64,000 nucleotides of DNA from Nevskiaceae bacterium (lineage in GTDB: Bacteria > Pseudomonadota > Gammaproteobacteria > Steroidobacterales > Steroidobacteraceae), in contig JACKOV010000007.1 in assembly GCA_024234075.1 (NCBI GenBank), forward strand, positions 70,842 to 134,841, written 5' to 3'. Shown in pieces: positions 35,838 through 43,473 of the stretch. The notes beneath the pieces were generated by a model. That model searched no databases and was not told the DNA's origin. It was given only the letters and a program-made list of their open reading frames with translations. Both the position numbers and the translations under genes were made by a program. Each line of letters begins with the position of its first letter. Within the stretch, counting starts at the first letter, position 1.

Positions 35838-37222
35838 CACGCCGTCGCCATCAGGGCTTCGATCTCGTCGGCATCCTTGGGCACATCGGCCGTCAATACG
35901 CTGCAGCCATCCTTGGTGACCAGCACGTCGTCCTCGATCCGGATACCGATGCCCTGGAAGCGCCGTGGCACACCCTTGGCGCCCGGCGGAATGTAGAGGC
36001 CGGGTTCGATGGTCAACACCATCCCCGGCTCGAGCACCCGCCATTGATCGCCGAGCTTGTAGTCGCCGACATCGTGCACATCCATGCCGAGCCAGTGACC
36101 GGTGCGGTGCATGTAGAAGCGGCGGTAGGCCTGCGACTTGATCAGCGCCGACACCCGCCCCTTCAGCAGCCCGAGCCGCACCAGGCCCGCGGTCAGCACC
36201 TGCACCGCCGCTTCGTGCGGCGCGTTCCAGTCGTTGCCGGGCTTCACGCGGGCGATGGCCGCTTGGTTCGCCTCCAGCACCACGTCGTAGAGCGCGCGCT
36301 GCGCGTCGCTGAAACGACCGTTGACGGGGAAGGTACGGGTGATGTCCGAGGCGTATTTCTCGAACTCGCAACCGGCGTCGATCAGCAGCAGCTCGCCGTC
36401 CTTCAGTTCGCAGTCGTTCTCGCGGTAATGCAGGATGCAGCCGTTGGCACCGCCGCCGACGATCGGCAGGTAGGAGATATCGGCTCGCGCGGCCGCGAAC
36501 TCGTGGGTGATCTCGGCCATCACCTGATATTCGTTGAGCCCCGGACGGGCGAAGTGCATCGCCCGGACATGCGCCCGGGCGGCGATCCGTGCCGCTTCGC
36601 GCATCAGCTCGATCTCGGCCCGGCTCTTGTAGAGCCGCATATCGTGCAAAAAATGCTCGAGCGCGACCATTTCGTACGGCGGATGCCGGCCGTGCTTGGC
36701 CTGGGCGCGCAGGGCATTGACCCAGCCGACGACCCGCTGGTCGAACTCGCGATTGACGCCGACGGTGTAGAACACCTTGGCTCGGTTCTCCATCAGGCCC
36801 GGCAGGATCTCGTCGATGTCGTTGATCGGAAACGCATCGTCGGCCGCGTGATCGCGGGTGGCGCCCTCCGGACCGGCGCGGCGGCCATCCCAGGTCTCGC
36901 GCTCGGGATCGCGCTCGCGCACGAACAGCAGGTATTCACCCTGCTCGCGACCGGGCACGAACACCGCGACCGCCTCGGGCTCCGGAAAGCCGGTCAGATA
37001 GTGGAAGTCGCTGTCCTGGCGATAGGCGTATTCGACATCGTTGTTGCGCAGCCGGATCGGTGCGGCCGGCAGGATCGCGATCGAATCGCGCCCCATGGTC
37101 TTCATCAGCTGGCGACGGCGGCGGCGGAATTCGTCGCGCGAAATCGGCCGGACCGGCACTGCAGGCGGCGGGTTGGCAACACGGCGCGGCGGCGCAGGAC
37201 GCTTGCGAGGCATTCGGGGCAT
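35837..37222 (-). CDS. pepP: Xaa-Pro aminopeptidase P
   Basis: A 461-residue pita-bread metallopeptidase removing N-terminal residues before proline. The N-terminal domain carries RNNDVEYAYRQDSDFHYLTGF. The catalytic domain has the dimetal ligands in LLLIDAGCEFEKYASDITRTF (two Asp), YMHRTGHWLGMDVHD (His), TIEPGLYI (Glu) and GIGIRIEDDVLV (Glu). About 25 basic, proline-rich residues precede the usual start; a later ATG could be used, but 37222 is the first. Confidence 0.95.
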   Translation of the reverse strand: MPRMPRKRPAPPRRVANPPPAVPVRPISRDEFRRRRRQLMKTMGRDSIAILPAAPIRLRNNDVEYAYRQDSDFHYLTGFPEPEAVAVFVPGREQGEYLLFVRERDPERETWDGRRAGPEGATRDHAADDAFPINDIDEILPGLMENRAKVFYTVGVNREFDQRVVGWVNALRAQAKHGRHPPYEMVALEHFLHDMRLYKSRAEIELMREAARIAARAHVRAMHFARPGLNEYQVMAEITHEFAAARADISYLPIVGGGANGCILHYRENDCELKDGELLLIDAGCEFEKYASDITRTFPVNGRFSDAQRALYDVVLEANQAAIARVKPGNDWNAPHEAAVQVLTAGLVRLGLLKGRVSALIKSQAYRRFYMHRTGHWLGMDVHDVGDYKLGDQWRVLEPGMVLTIEPGLYIPPGAKGVPRRFQGIGIRIEDDVLVTKDGCSVLTADVPKDADEIEALMATA

Positions 37223-37300
37223 CAGCTGGAACTCGCTGCCGGGGAAGTCGTCACGGCGATGGCAGGGTGGCGAGGCGATGCAGACCTGCGGCGACGGCGC

Positions 37301-37876
37301 TCAGTGCAGCGCCGAGCCGCCGGGCCCCGGCGTGCCGGGATCGGTCGACGGACCACGAAAGCGCGCCAGTTCCTCGAACAGCAACTGGGCGCCCACGCGC
37401 ACGAACTCGACCAGCTCGGTGTAGGCCTGCTCATTGGCCTCGTCGGTCTCGCGGACATCGACCGCGACCTGGGTGATGGTGGTCAGATCGCGCACGATTT
37501 CAGCCACCTCGGCCGGCAGCGCGTCCGGATCCGGAATCGAACTGGTACCGAGCCCATACAGGAAGCCCTGGCACCACTGACCCAGCGCCGTGGCGCGCTC
37601 GGCGATCGGCACTTCGTCGCCGGGCAGCAACACATCGAACTGCATCTCGCCGGTGGTGAGCGTGCGGCGGGTGTCTTCGAACAGCGCCTCGAGGCGCTCG
37701 CGCGCCGGGTGGCTGGTGCGCCCTTCGGCGAAGATCTCCCGCAGCCAGTCCTCGAAACGGTAGTCGGCGGCGGCGCACAAGGCACCGGCTAGGGTGCCAT
37801 GAGCCTCCGGAGCGTCGGTGAGAGCCCGGGAATCGGCCAGCAAGCGCTCGATTTCGGGGTATTGAGCCTCTGACAT
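37301..37876 (-). CDS. ygfB: UPF0149 family protein YgfB
   Basis: A 191-residue acidic helical protein of the YgfB/YecA family. It opens PEIERLLADSRALTDAPEAHG, then LAGALCAAADYRFEDWL, WCQGFLYGLG and AYTELVEFVRVGAQLLFEEL, as in the family. The molecular role is not established in general, though in Pseudomonas a YgfB protein modulates AmpDh3 expression. It heads the pepP-ubiH-ubiI operon. The start is ATG 37876; the frame is open slightly upstream. Confidence 0.92.
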   Translation of the reverse strand: MSEAQYPEIERLLADSRALTDAPEAHGTLAGALCAAADYRFEDWLREIFAEGRTSHPARERLEALFEDTRRTLTTGEMQFDVLLPGDEVPIAERATALGQWCQGFLYGLGTSSIPDPDALPAEVAEIVRDLTTITQVAVDVRETDEANEQAYTELVEFVRVGAQLLFEELARFRGPSTDPGTPGPGGSALH

Positions 37877-37944
37877 GGGCACATTATGCCTCAGGGACTG
37901 CATTTCGATTGACCCCCCCGAGACCGGGGAACTATATTTTTGCC

Positions 37945-38175
37945 ATGACGGACCCCACCAAGACGACGCTGGAAGCCGAGTTGCGCCGGCTCGAAAAACA
38001 GGTCGACGACCTGCTCATCAGTCTCAGCGAGCTGAAGGAAGAGAATCGCGCCCTGCGGCATCGTCAGGACAGCCTGGCGAGCGAGCGCGCCAACCTCCTG
38101 CAAAAGAACGAACAGGTCCGGACGCGCGTCGAAGCGATGATCGGCCGCCTCAAGATGCTGGAGCACGGCGCATGA
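37945..38175 (+). CDS. ZapB-like coiled-coil cell division protein (TIGR02449 type)
   Basis: A 76-residue protein that is nearly all coiled coil (LEAELRRLEKQVDDLLISL, LKEENRALRHRQ, ENEQVRTRV-type heptads). It sits immediately upstream of zapA with a four-base overlap, as such genes do in Xanthomonadales and relatives. By analogy with ZapB it should link ZapA-bound FtsZ at the septum. The start is ATG 37945. A leader with an AT-rich ACTATATTTTTG stretch (37931-37942) lies just before it. Confidence 0.85.
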   Translation: MTDPTKTTLEAELRRLEKQVDDLLISLSELKEENRALRHRQDSLASERANLLQKNEQVRTRVEAMIGRLKMLEHGA

Positions 38176-38498
38176 GCAGCGAGAAGGAACGCGACGTCGC
38201 ACGCGTCAGCGTGCGGATCCTCGAAAAGGAGTATTTCGTAGCCTGCTCGCATGAAGAGCGCTCCGATCTGCTCGATTCCGCGGAATTCCTCAACAACAAG
38301 ATGAAGGAGATCCGCGACAGCGGCAAAGTGGTCGGCCTCGACCGCATCGCCGTGATCGCCGCCCTGAACCTCGCCAACGAGCTGCTGAAAATGCAGAACC
38401 GCGAAAAGTGCGCCGACGAGGAGTTCGGCGGGCGGCTGCGCGCGATGCGCGAGCGCATCGACGGCGCGCTCACCGGCAGCCGGCAGCTCGAACTCTGA
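38172..38498 (+). CDS. zapA: Cell division protein ZapA
   Basis: A 108-residue FtsZ-ring stabiliser. It shows the ZapA pattern VSVRILEKEYFVACSHEE, LLDSAEFLNNKMKEIRDSGKVVG and DRIAVIAALNLANELL before a charged C-terminal coiled coil. The start codon overlaps the previous stop (ATGA at 38172-38175). Confidence 0.95.
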   Translation: MSSEKERDVARVSVRILEKEYFVACSHEERSDLLDSAEFLNNKMKEIRDSGKVVGLDRIAVIAALNLANELLKMQNREKCADEEFGGRLRAMRERIDGALTGSRQLEL

Positions 38499-38594
38499 AG
38501 ACCCGGTGCGCGATGGCGTACCGCCGTCGATTTTCGCGTACTCGCGCAAGATTCTCGCGGCTCGCCACTCTCGTGATCTAACGGATCGTGGTGT

Positions 38595-38815
38595 AGAGTG
38601 GCTCTCGCGTCACCTGCAGTGTTCGAAAGCGGATCGGGTATACCTCTCGACCCTAAGTTGGAACGCCCAGGGGCACCAGAGCTTGCTGCCAGCATTGTGC
38701 AAGTCCGCCTCGAGCGGGAAGCCTTACCTGGTGCAGCTCGCCCCACTTGTTGCTCTGTGTCGAGAGCAACGGTCCACACCGGCACAGGCGGGTGGCGCCT
38801 CGATTCCTGGTCCGG
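38595..38815 (+). ncRNA. ssrS: 6S RNA
   Basis: Located exactly where gammaproteobacterial 6S RNA lies, between zapA and the formyl-THF cyclo-ligase gene. A 5' segment, CTCGCGTCACCTGC (38606 onward), can pair with GCGGGTGGCGCCTCG near 38788-38802 to close a long rod. Internally, CAGTGTTCGAAAGCGG and CGAGCGGGAAGCCTTA match conserved 6S blocks around the central bubble. 6S RNA mimics an open promoter and sequesters sigma70 RNA polymerase in stationary phase. The ends are approximate. It fills most of the 376-base gap; a GGCGGCTCTCC/GGAGAGCCGCC hairpin follows at about 38816-38844. Confidence 0.82.
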
Positions 38816-38875
38816 CGGCGGCTCTCCCGGTTGCGGAGAGCCGCCCGACCCGATCGGCGCCGTGGCGCTGACAGC

Positions 38876-39532
38876 ATGACGACCCGCACCGGCACGGCTT
38901 CCGCCACCCCCCTTCCCGCTGCAGCTTCGCCCGCCATCCCCGGCGCGACGCGTGCGACGCTGCGGCGCGAAGCGCGCGCGCGCCGCCGGGCGCTATCGCC
39001 GGCCGAGCGGCGCACGACCGCACTGGCGATCGCCGCGCATCTAGCCGCAACCGGCTGGCTGCGGCCGCAACTGCGCCTCGCGGGATATCTCGCGACCCCC
39101 GAGGAAATCGACGTATCTGCCTGTCTCGGCATCGCGTTGCGTCGCGGCGCCGAGATCTGGCTGCCGCGCCTCGACACGGCCCAGATCGGACGGATGCACT
39201 TTGCACCCGCCGATGGCCCCATGCGGCGCAATATCTACGGCATCGCCGAACCGACCGACCCACGGCGCCTCTCGGCGCGGTGGCTGCAGCTGGTGCTCGT
39301 ACCGCTGGTCGCAGTCGACGATGCGGGCATGCGCCTCGGAATGGGCGGTGGCTTCTACGATCGCGCCCTCGCCTGGCGCCGGCTGCGCCGCCATTGGGCC
39401 GGACCACGCCTGGTCGGCATCGCGCATTCGTCGCAGCGCATACCCCGGCTGGAGTCGCTTCCCCACGACATCCCTCTCGATGCGCTGCTCACCGAGCGCG
39501 GCTTGATCCACTTCCGGCAGGACTCACGATGA
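38876..39532 (+). CDS. fthC: 5-formyltetrahydrofolate cyclo-ligase
   Basis: A 218-residue enzyme converting 5-formyl-THF to 5,10-methenyl-THF with ATP. Diagnostic are RATLRREARARRRALSPAE near residue 25, the folate/ATP segments and the late LGMGGGFYDRALA motif, then LVGIAHSSQRI. The start is ATG 38876; about 20 extra alanine/threonine residues precede the conserved part, so a later start is possible. Neighbouring 6S RNA is usually processed from the same transcript (ssrS-ygfA). Confidence 0.92.
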   Translation: MTTRTGTASATPLPAAASPAIPGATRATLRREARARRRALSPAERRTTALAIAAHLAATGWLRPQLRLAGYLATPEEIDVSACLGIALRRGAEIWLPRLDTAQIGRMHFAPADGPMRRNIYGIAEPTDPRRLSARWLQLVLVPLVAVDDAGMRLGMGGGFYDRALAWRRLRRHWAGPRLVGIAHSSQRIPRLESLPHDIPLDALLTERGLIHFRQDSR

Positions 39533-39993
39533 ATTACTGGCTGATGAAGACCGAACCCTCGACCTTCTCGATCGAGGACCTCGCCAAGGCGCCACGCCGC
39601 ACCACCCACTGGGACGGCGTCCGGAACTACCAGGCACGAAACATGCTGCGCGACGAGATGGCCAAGGGGGACCGAGTGTTCCTCTATCACTCGAGCTGCG
39701 CAGTGCCGGGCATCGTGGGGATCGCAAGAATCGCTCGTGCCGGTTACCCCGATCACACTCAGTTCGATCCGAAGAGCGACCACTACGACCCGGCCAGCCG
39801 CCGCGAAGCGCCGCGCTGGTACATGGTCGACGTGACCCTCGAACGGCGTTTTCCCCGGGAAATCACGCTTGAAACGCTGCGTACCCATGCACGCGGCGCA
39901 CTCGATGGACTGCTGCTGCTGCGCGCCGGGAACCGACTCTCGATACTCCCGGTCACCGAGTCGCAGTGGAACTTCATCCTCTCGCTCGCATGA
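39529..39993 (+). CDS. EVE-domain protein
   Basis: A 154-residue single-domain protein: MNYWLMKTEPSTFSIEDL, HWDGVRNYQARNMLRDEM, GDRVFLYHSS and PRWYMVDVTLERRF. EVE domains share the PUA-like fold and are thought to recognise modified bases in RNA or DNA (human THYN1 is a homologue). The start overlaps the fthC stop by four bases, so the two are probably co-translated; no folate link is known. Confidence 0.92.
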   Translation: MNYWLMKTEPSTFSIEDLAKAPRRTTHWDGVRNYQARNMLRDEMAKGDRVFLYHSSCAVPGIVGIARIARAGYPDHTQFDPKSDHYDPASRREAPRWYMVDVTLERRFPREITLETLRTHARGALDGLLLLRAGNRLSILPVTESQWNFILSLA

Positions 39994-40067
39994 TGTTCGC
40001 GGTGTCGATGCGGCTCGAGATCGATGCGCGAATGTGATGCCTATCATCTTTCGATGATGTGAGTTGC

Positions 40068-40095
40068 TTGTTTTTTACAATGTCGTGTATATACT
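40068..40095 (+). promoter_or_regulatory. Promoter of the lysine/alanine mini-gene
   Basis: TTGTTT (40068-40073) and TATACT (40090-40095) are separated by 16 bp in an AT-rich pocket; TTGCTT with TATATA and an 18-bp spacer is a second reading. A small inverted repeat, ATCATC-TTTC-GATGAT (40043-40058), lies just upstream and could be an operator or a leftover terminator of the EVE gene. Confidence 0.6.
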
Positions 40096-40129
40096 CGCCC
40101 TCGGACTAACCCGTAACTGGAGATGACAC

Positions 40130-40192
40130 ATGGCTAAGGCCAAGAAGAAAGCGAAAGCTAAGGCGAAGAAGAAAGCCGCCAAGAAGAAGTAA
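40130..40192 (+). CDS. 20-residue lysine/alanine peptide
   Basis: An ATG at 40130 with GGAGA six bases upstream opens 20 codons ending at TAA 40190-40192. The product has 12 lysines and 7 alanines after Met, beginning MAKAKKKAKAKAKKK. It has its own promoter-like sequence and a strong terminator, so it looks like a free-standing transcription unit. The composition recalls tails of H1-like bacterial histones, suggesting nucleic acid binding, but nothing is proven. The transcript may instead act as a small RNA. Confidence 0.6.
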   Translation: MAKAKKKAKAKAKKKAAKKK

Positions 40193-40247
40193 GGATCCCT
40201 GATCCTTACGCGGCGAGGAGAGGTCTACGGATCCCCTCGACGCCTTC

Positions 40248-40280
40248 GAAGAAGCCCGCGCAAGCGGGCTTCTTCCTTTC
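40248..40280 (+). terminator. Intrinsic terminator after the mini-gene
   Basis: GAAGAAGCCCGC (40248-40259), loop GCAA and GCGGGCTTCTTC (40264-40275) make a perfect 12-bp stem, followed by CTTTCC. The pyrimidine tail is short but the stem is very stable. It separates the mini-gene from rpiA. Confidence 0.75.
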
Positions 40281-40332
40281 CGGCCCCCGCCCGCTGCCGC
40301 GAATCCGCTGCCTTTCCCACGAGCATCCGCGC

Positions 40333-41013
40333 ATGAATACCGCCCAGAACCCCGGCAAACAGGCCGCGGCGGAAGCCGCCCTCGAGTGGATCGACGACGA
40401 CATGATCGTCGGTGTCGGCACCGGTTCCACCGTCAACCTCTTCATCGCCGCACTGGCGGCCCGGCGCGGCCGGATCCGCGGTGCCGTGTCCAGTTCCGAG
40501 GCCTCGACCGCCCGACTGCGTGCCGCCGGCATCGAGGTCCTCGATCTCAACTCCACCGGCGACCTCGAGATCTACGTCGACGGCGCCGACGAAGCCACCC
40601 GGCACGGCTATCTGATCAAGGGCGGCGGCGGCGCGCTGACGCGCGAGAAGATCGTCGCGGCAGCCTCGCGGCGCTTCGTCTGCATCGTCGATGGCTCCAA
40701 GATGGTGGACGTGCTCGGGCGGTTTCCGCTGCCGATCGAGGTCGTGCCGATGGCGCGCTCCTACATCGCGCGCCAGATCACCCGCCTGGGCGGCCAACCG
40801 GTCTGGCGCGAGGGCTTCGTCACCGACAACGGCAACGCGATCCTCGACGTGCACGGGCTGTCGATCCTCGACCCGGTGAGCATGGAGCGCGAGCTGAACC
40901 AGCTCCCCGGCATCGTCACGGTCGGCCTGTTCGCGCAACGCCCCGCCGATGTCGTGCTGATCGGCGATCCGTCGGGCTTGCGGAAGATCGTGCCACAGAC
41001 CGACGCCCGCTGA
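40333..41013 (+). CDS. rpiA: Ribose-5-phosphate isomerase A
   Basis: A 226-residue enzyme interconverting ribose-5-phosphate and ribulose-5-phosphate. Seen are IVGVGTGSTVNLFI (phosphate loop), SSEAST, YVDGADEAT (catalytic Asp), LIKGGGGALTREKI (catalytic Glu/Lys region) and FVTDNGNAILDV. Length and motif order match E. coli RpiA. Its pathway partner rpe is also in the window, at 48.8-49.5 kb. Confidence 0.97.
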   Translation: MNTAQNPGKQAAAEAALEWIDDDMIVGVGTGSTVNLFIAALAARRGRIRGAVSSSEASTARLRAAGIEVLDLNSTGDLEIYVDGADEATRHGYLIKGGGGALTREKIVAAASRRFVCIVDGSKMVDVLGRFPLPIEVVPMARSYIARQITRLGGQPVWREGFVTDNGNAILDVHGLSILDPVSMERELNQLPGIVTVGLFAQRPADVVLIGDPSGLRKIVPQTDAR

Positions 41014-41064
41014 CCCAGGCAGACCGCTGCAATCCCGGGCGCACACCGGGGTTGAGGGTCGTCG

Positions 41065-42546
41065 TCAGGCGGAAGAGGCTACCGCGGATTCGACCGACCA
41101 CGGGCCAGGCGGATGGCGCTCGTGCCAGGGCGTCGCCTGCTCGTAAGCCTGCGCCAGCGCCAGCAGCGTCGGCTCGGAAAATGCAGGTCCCGCCAGAAGC
41201 AGCCCGACCGGCAGGCCGGATGCCGTGAAGCCGCAAGGTATCGAGATCGCCGGCCCACCGACGACGTTGAACGGGAACGTACAGGCACCGATGGCGAACG
41301 GATCCGTCGCGTCGCGCAATCGAACCGGCGGTTGCGGCAAGGTCGGCAGGACCAGGGCATCGACACCCACGAACACGCTCGACGACTGGGCGCGCCAGGC
41401 GCGCAACTCATCCCGCAGGCGCAGGTACAGCGCCGGGTCGACACTTTCGCCTTCCTGGATCCGTGTCCGGGTGCGCGCGTCGTAGTACTGCGCCGAGCCG
41501 GCCAGCCATGGCCGGTGGTAGGCGTAAGCATCGGCCAGGAGAATCGCGCTGAAATGCGCCGGGATGGAGACCTCGACCTCCTGGACTCCGGCGACCAACC
41601 GGCCGAGGCGCTCGACCGCCGCATCGAACACCGCCTGCACTTCCGCATCCACTGCACCGTTGCACAGTGCATCCGTGTTGCGGACGCGGCCGACGCGCAG
41701 CGCCGCCACCGGCGGCAATGCCGCCGGATCGGCGGCCTGCGCCACCGGGTGATCGGTCAGTGCGCGAAACAGCACCGCGGCATCGGCCACGGTGCGACAC
41801 AGGGGTCCGACGGTATCGAACGACGCGGAGATCGGCACGATGCCGCCGAGGGATACGACGTCATGGGTGGGCTTGAGGCCGACGATGCCGCAGGCGGCCG
41901 CCGGGATCCGGACCGAGCCGCCCGTGTCGGTGCCAATCGCCCCGAAGCACAAACCGGCCGCGACAGCCGCACCACAGCCGCCGGACGAGCCGCCTGCACT
42001 GCGTTCTAGATCCCAGGGATTGTGCACGGGACCGAAATGGCTGATCGCCGAGGTCGTGCCGAACGCGAACTCGTGCAGATTGAGCTTGCCGAGCAGGACG
42101 GCGCCGGCCTTCTTCAGGCGCGCGACGATGTCGGCATCGGCCTCGGGCACACGCTCGGCGAAGACGCCGCTGGCGGCGGTCGTGCGCACACCCGCCGTGT
42201 CGATGTTGTCCTTCAAGGCCAGCGGGATGCCATGCAGCGGGCCGCGCCACTGCCCGCGCGCGATCTCTTCAGCGGCACGGCGTGCATCGGCCAGCGCCTG
42301 ATCCGCCATGACCGTGATGAACGCATTCAGCTCGCCGTCGAAACGCGCGATGCGGTCGAGGCAGTAGTCGGTAAGCGCGACCGGCGACAGCGAACCCGAG
42401 TGCAGCGCCTCGGCCGCGCCCAGGAGGTCGAGATCGAGCGGCACCACACCGGCCGGCGTCGCCGCGCGGCGCGAGCAGCCGCTCGACAGTACTCCCGCCG
42501 CGGCGCTCGTACCCGCAGCGGACAAGAGGACGTGGCGACGATTCAT
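41065..42546 (-). CDS. Exported amidase-signature hydrolase (lipoprotein-like)
   Basis: A 493-residue amidase. The N-terminus MNRRHVLLSAAGTSAAAGVLS leads into a lipobox-like LSSGC (Cys about 24), so it may be a lipoprotein. The Ser-cisSer-Lys triad is present: IPLALKDNIDTAG (Lys about 113), SAGGSSGGCGAA (cis-Ser) and GTDTGGSVRIPAA (nucleophile Ser). It resembles GatA-type amidases but is exported and has no GatB/GatC neighbours, so it is not the tRNA amidotransferase; the substrate is unknown. The start is ATG 42546. Confidence 0.88.
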   Translation of the reverse strand: MNRRHVLLSAAGTSAAAGVLSSGCSRRAATPAGVVPLDLDLLGAAEALHSGSLSPVALTDYCLDRIARFDGELNAFITVMADQALADARRAAEEIARGQWRGPLHGIPLALKDNIDTAGVRTTAASGVFAERVPEADADIVARLKKAGAVLLGKLNLHEFAFGTTSAISHFGPVHNPWDLERSAGGSSGGCGAAVAAGLCFGAIGTDTGGSVRIPAAACGIVGLKPTHDVVSLGGIVPISASFDTVGPLCRTVADAAVLFRALTDHPVAQAADPAALPPVAALRVGRVRNTDALCNGAVDAEVQAVFDAAVERLGRLVAGVQEVEVSIPAHFSAILLADAYAYHRPWLAGSAQYYDARTRTRIQEGESVDPALYLRLRDELRAWRAQSSSVFVGVDALVLPTLPQPPVRLRDATDPFAIGACTFPFNVVGGPAISIPCGFTASGLPVGLLLAGPAFSEPTLLALAQAYEQATPWHERHPPGPWSVESAVASSA

Positions 42547-42603
42547 GGCAGCGGACGATCCATCCCGCCGATGCTACACCCTCGGCCCTCCCGGACGCAT
42601 AAC

Positions 42604-43032
42604 CTACCGCCTCGCGCCTTCCTCCACTGCAGTCGCCATTGCCGAAGCAAACTGCCGGAAATCGTCCATGCCCGCGTACGAAATCGCATGCACGATGTCC
42701 CAGTCGATGGCGCTGTAGGCATGCACCGCGATGTTGCGGAACCCGACCGCGGCACGCAGGCGCCGGGCGAGCTCCGCGGAAATTCGACCGTCCTCTGCCA
42801 GGAGCGCGAATGCCTCTCCCATCGTTTGCGGTGCCTGCCGCTCCGTGCCGGAGAGAACGTGGGCTGCGATGTCGACACACAGCTGGACGGCACGCGTGAG
42901 GTTCAGGCTGAGAATGTCCTGACGGTCCACGTCCTGCCGCAGTTCTGCGGCCGTGGTGGCACGCCGATCCTCTATGCGCCGGACGCAGCGGCGCAGTGCC
43001 TCGATCTTCTCGGCGACAATCAGCCCGTCCAC
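42604..43032 (-). CDS. hepT: HepT-like toxin (HEPN ribonuclease family)
   Basis: A 142-residue all-helical HEPN protein with the Rx4HxY active motif as RNIAVHAY (about residue 99). HepT toxins cleave tRNA or mRNA and are silenced when the partner MntA adds AMP groups to the tyrosine of this motif. Its start overlaps the mntA gene by 13 bases. The start is ATG 43032. Confidence 0.88.
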   Translation of the reverse strand: MDGLIVAEKIEALRRCVRRIEDRRATTAAELRQDVDRQDILSLNLTRAVQLCVDIAAHVLSGTERQAPQTMGEAFALLAEDGRISAELARRLRAAVGFRNIAVHAYSAIDWDIVHAISYAGMDDFRQFASAMATAVEEGARR

Positions 43033-43427
43033 GACATGCGCCGCTCGCGCAGTATGCGCTGCCGGTAGGGCAGGAAATCGGCGGCATCCAGCAGCGTACG
43101 CGCCAGAATGGCTGCATAAGCGCTAACGTCCCTGCACACCAGCCGTCGCCCTTTCGCCAGAACCTCGCCGAGCACCACCGGCCCCGCTGTGCGCATGTCC
43201 ACCAGATCCACCGGCCGCCCAAACTCCTCCGCCAGTTGTGCGATCAGCGCCTGCCGTCGCGCCGTGGACAACGGCGCATCGGCCAGCACGGCAACATCGA
43301 CATCGCTGTCCGGACGCAGCCGGTCGTCCGCGGCGGAACCGAATACCATCGCGACGACGATATCCGGCTCAGCCCCAAGCCGCTCGGCGAGCCGTTGCTG
43401 CAAGGTTGTGTCGGGATGCCTGTTCAC
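43020..43427 (-). CDS. mntA: MntA-like nucleotidyltransferase antitoxin
   Basis: A 135-residue minimal nucleotidyltransferase with the GSx10DxD motif in FGSAADDRLRPDSDVDVAV (about residue 30). Members of this family AMPylate HepT and so act as the antitoxin. The start is taken as GTG 43427 (VNRHPDTT); the frame is open 20 codons further upstream, but that part lacks family similarity. It is upstream of and overlapping hepT, the usual order. Confidence 0.85.
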   Translation of the reverse strand: MNRHPDTTLQQRLAERLGAEPDIVVAMVFGSAADDRLRPDSDVDVAVLADAPLSTARRQALIAQLAEEFGRPVDLVDMRTAGPVVLGEVLAKGRRLVCRDVSAYAAILARTLLDAADFLPYRQRILRERRMSWTG

Positions 43428-43473
43428 TCCGGCAGTATAAGGGCATGGGCGCAGGCGGTGGACGGACCTGCAC

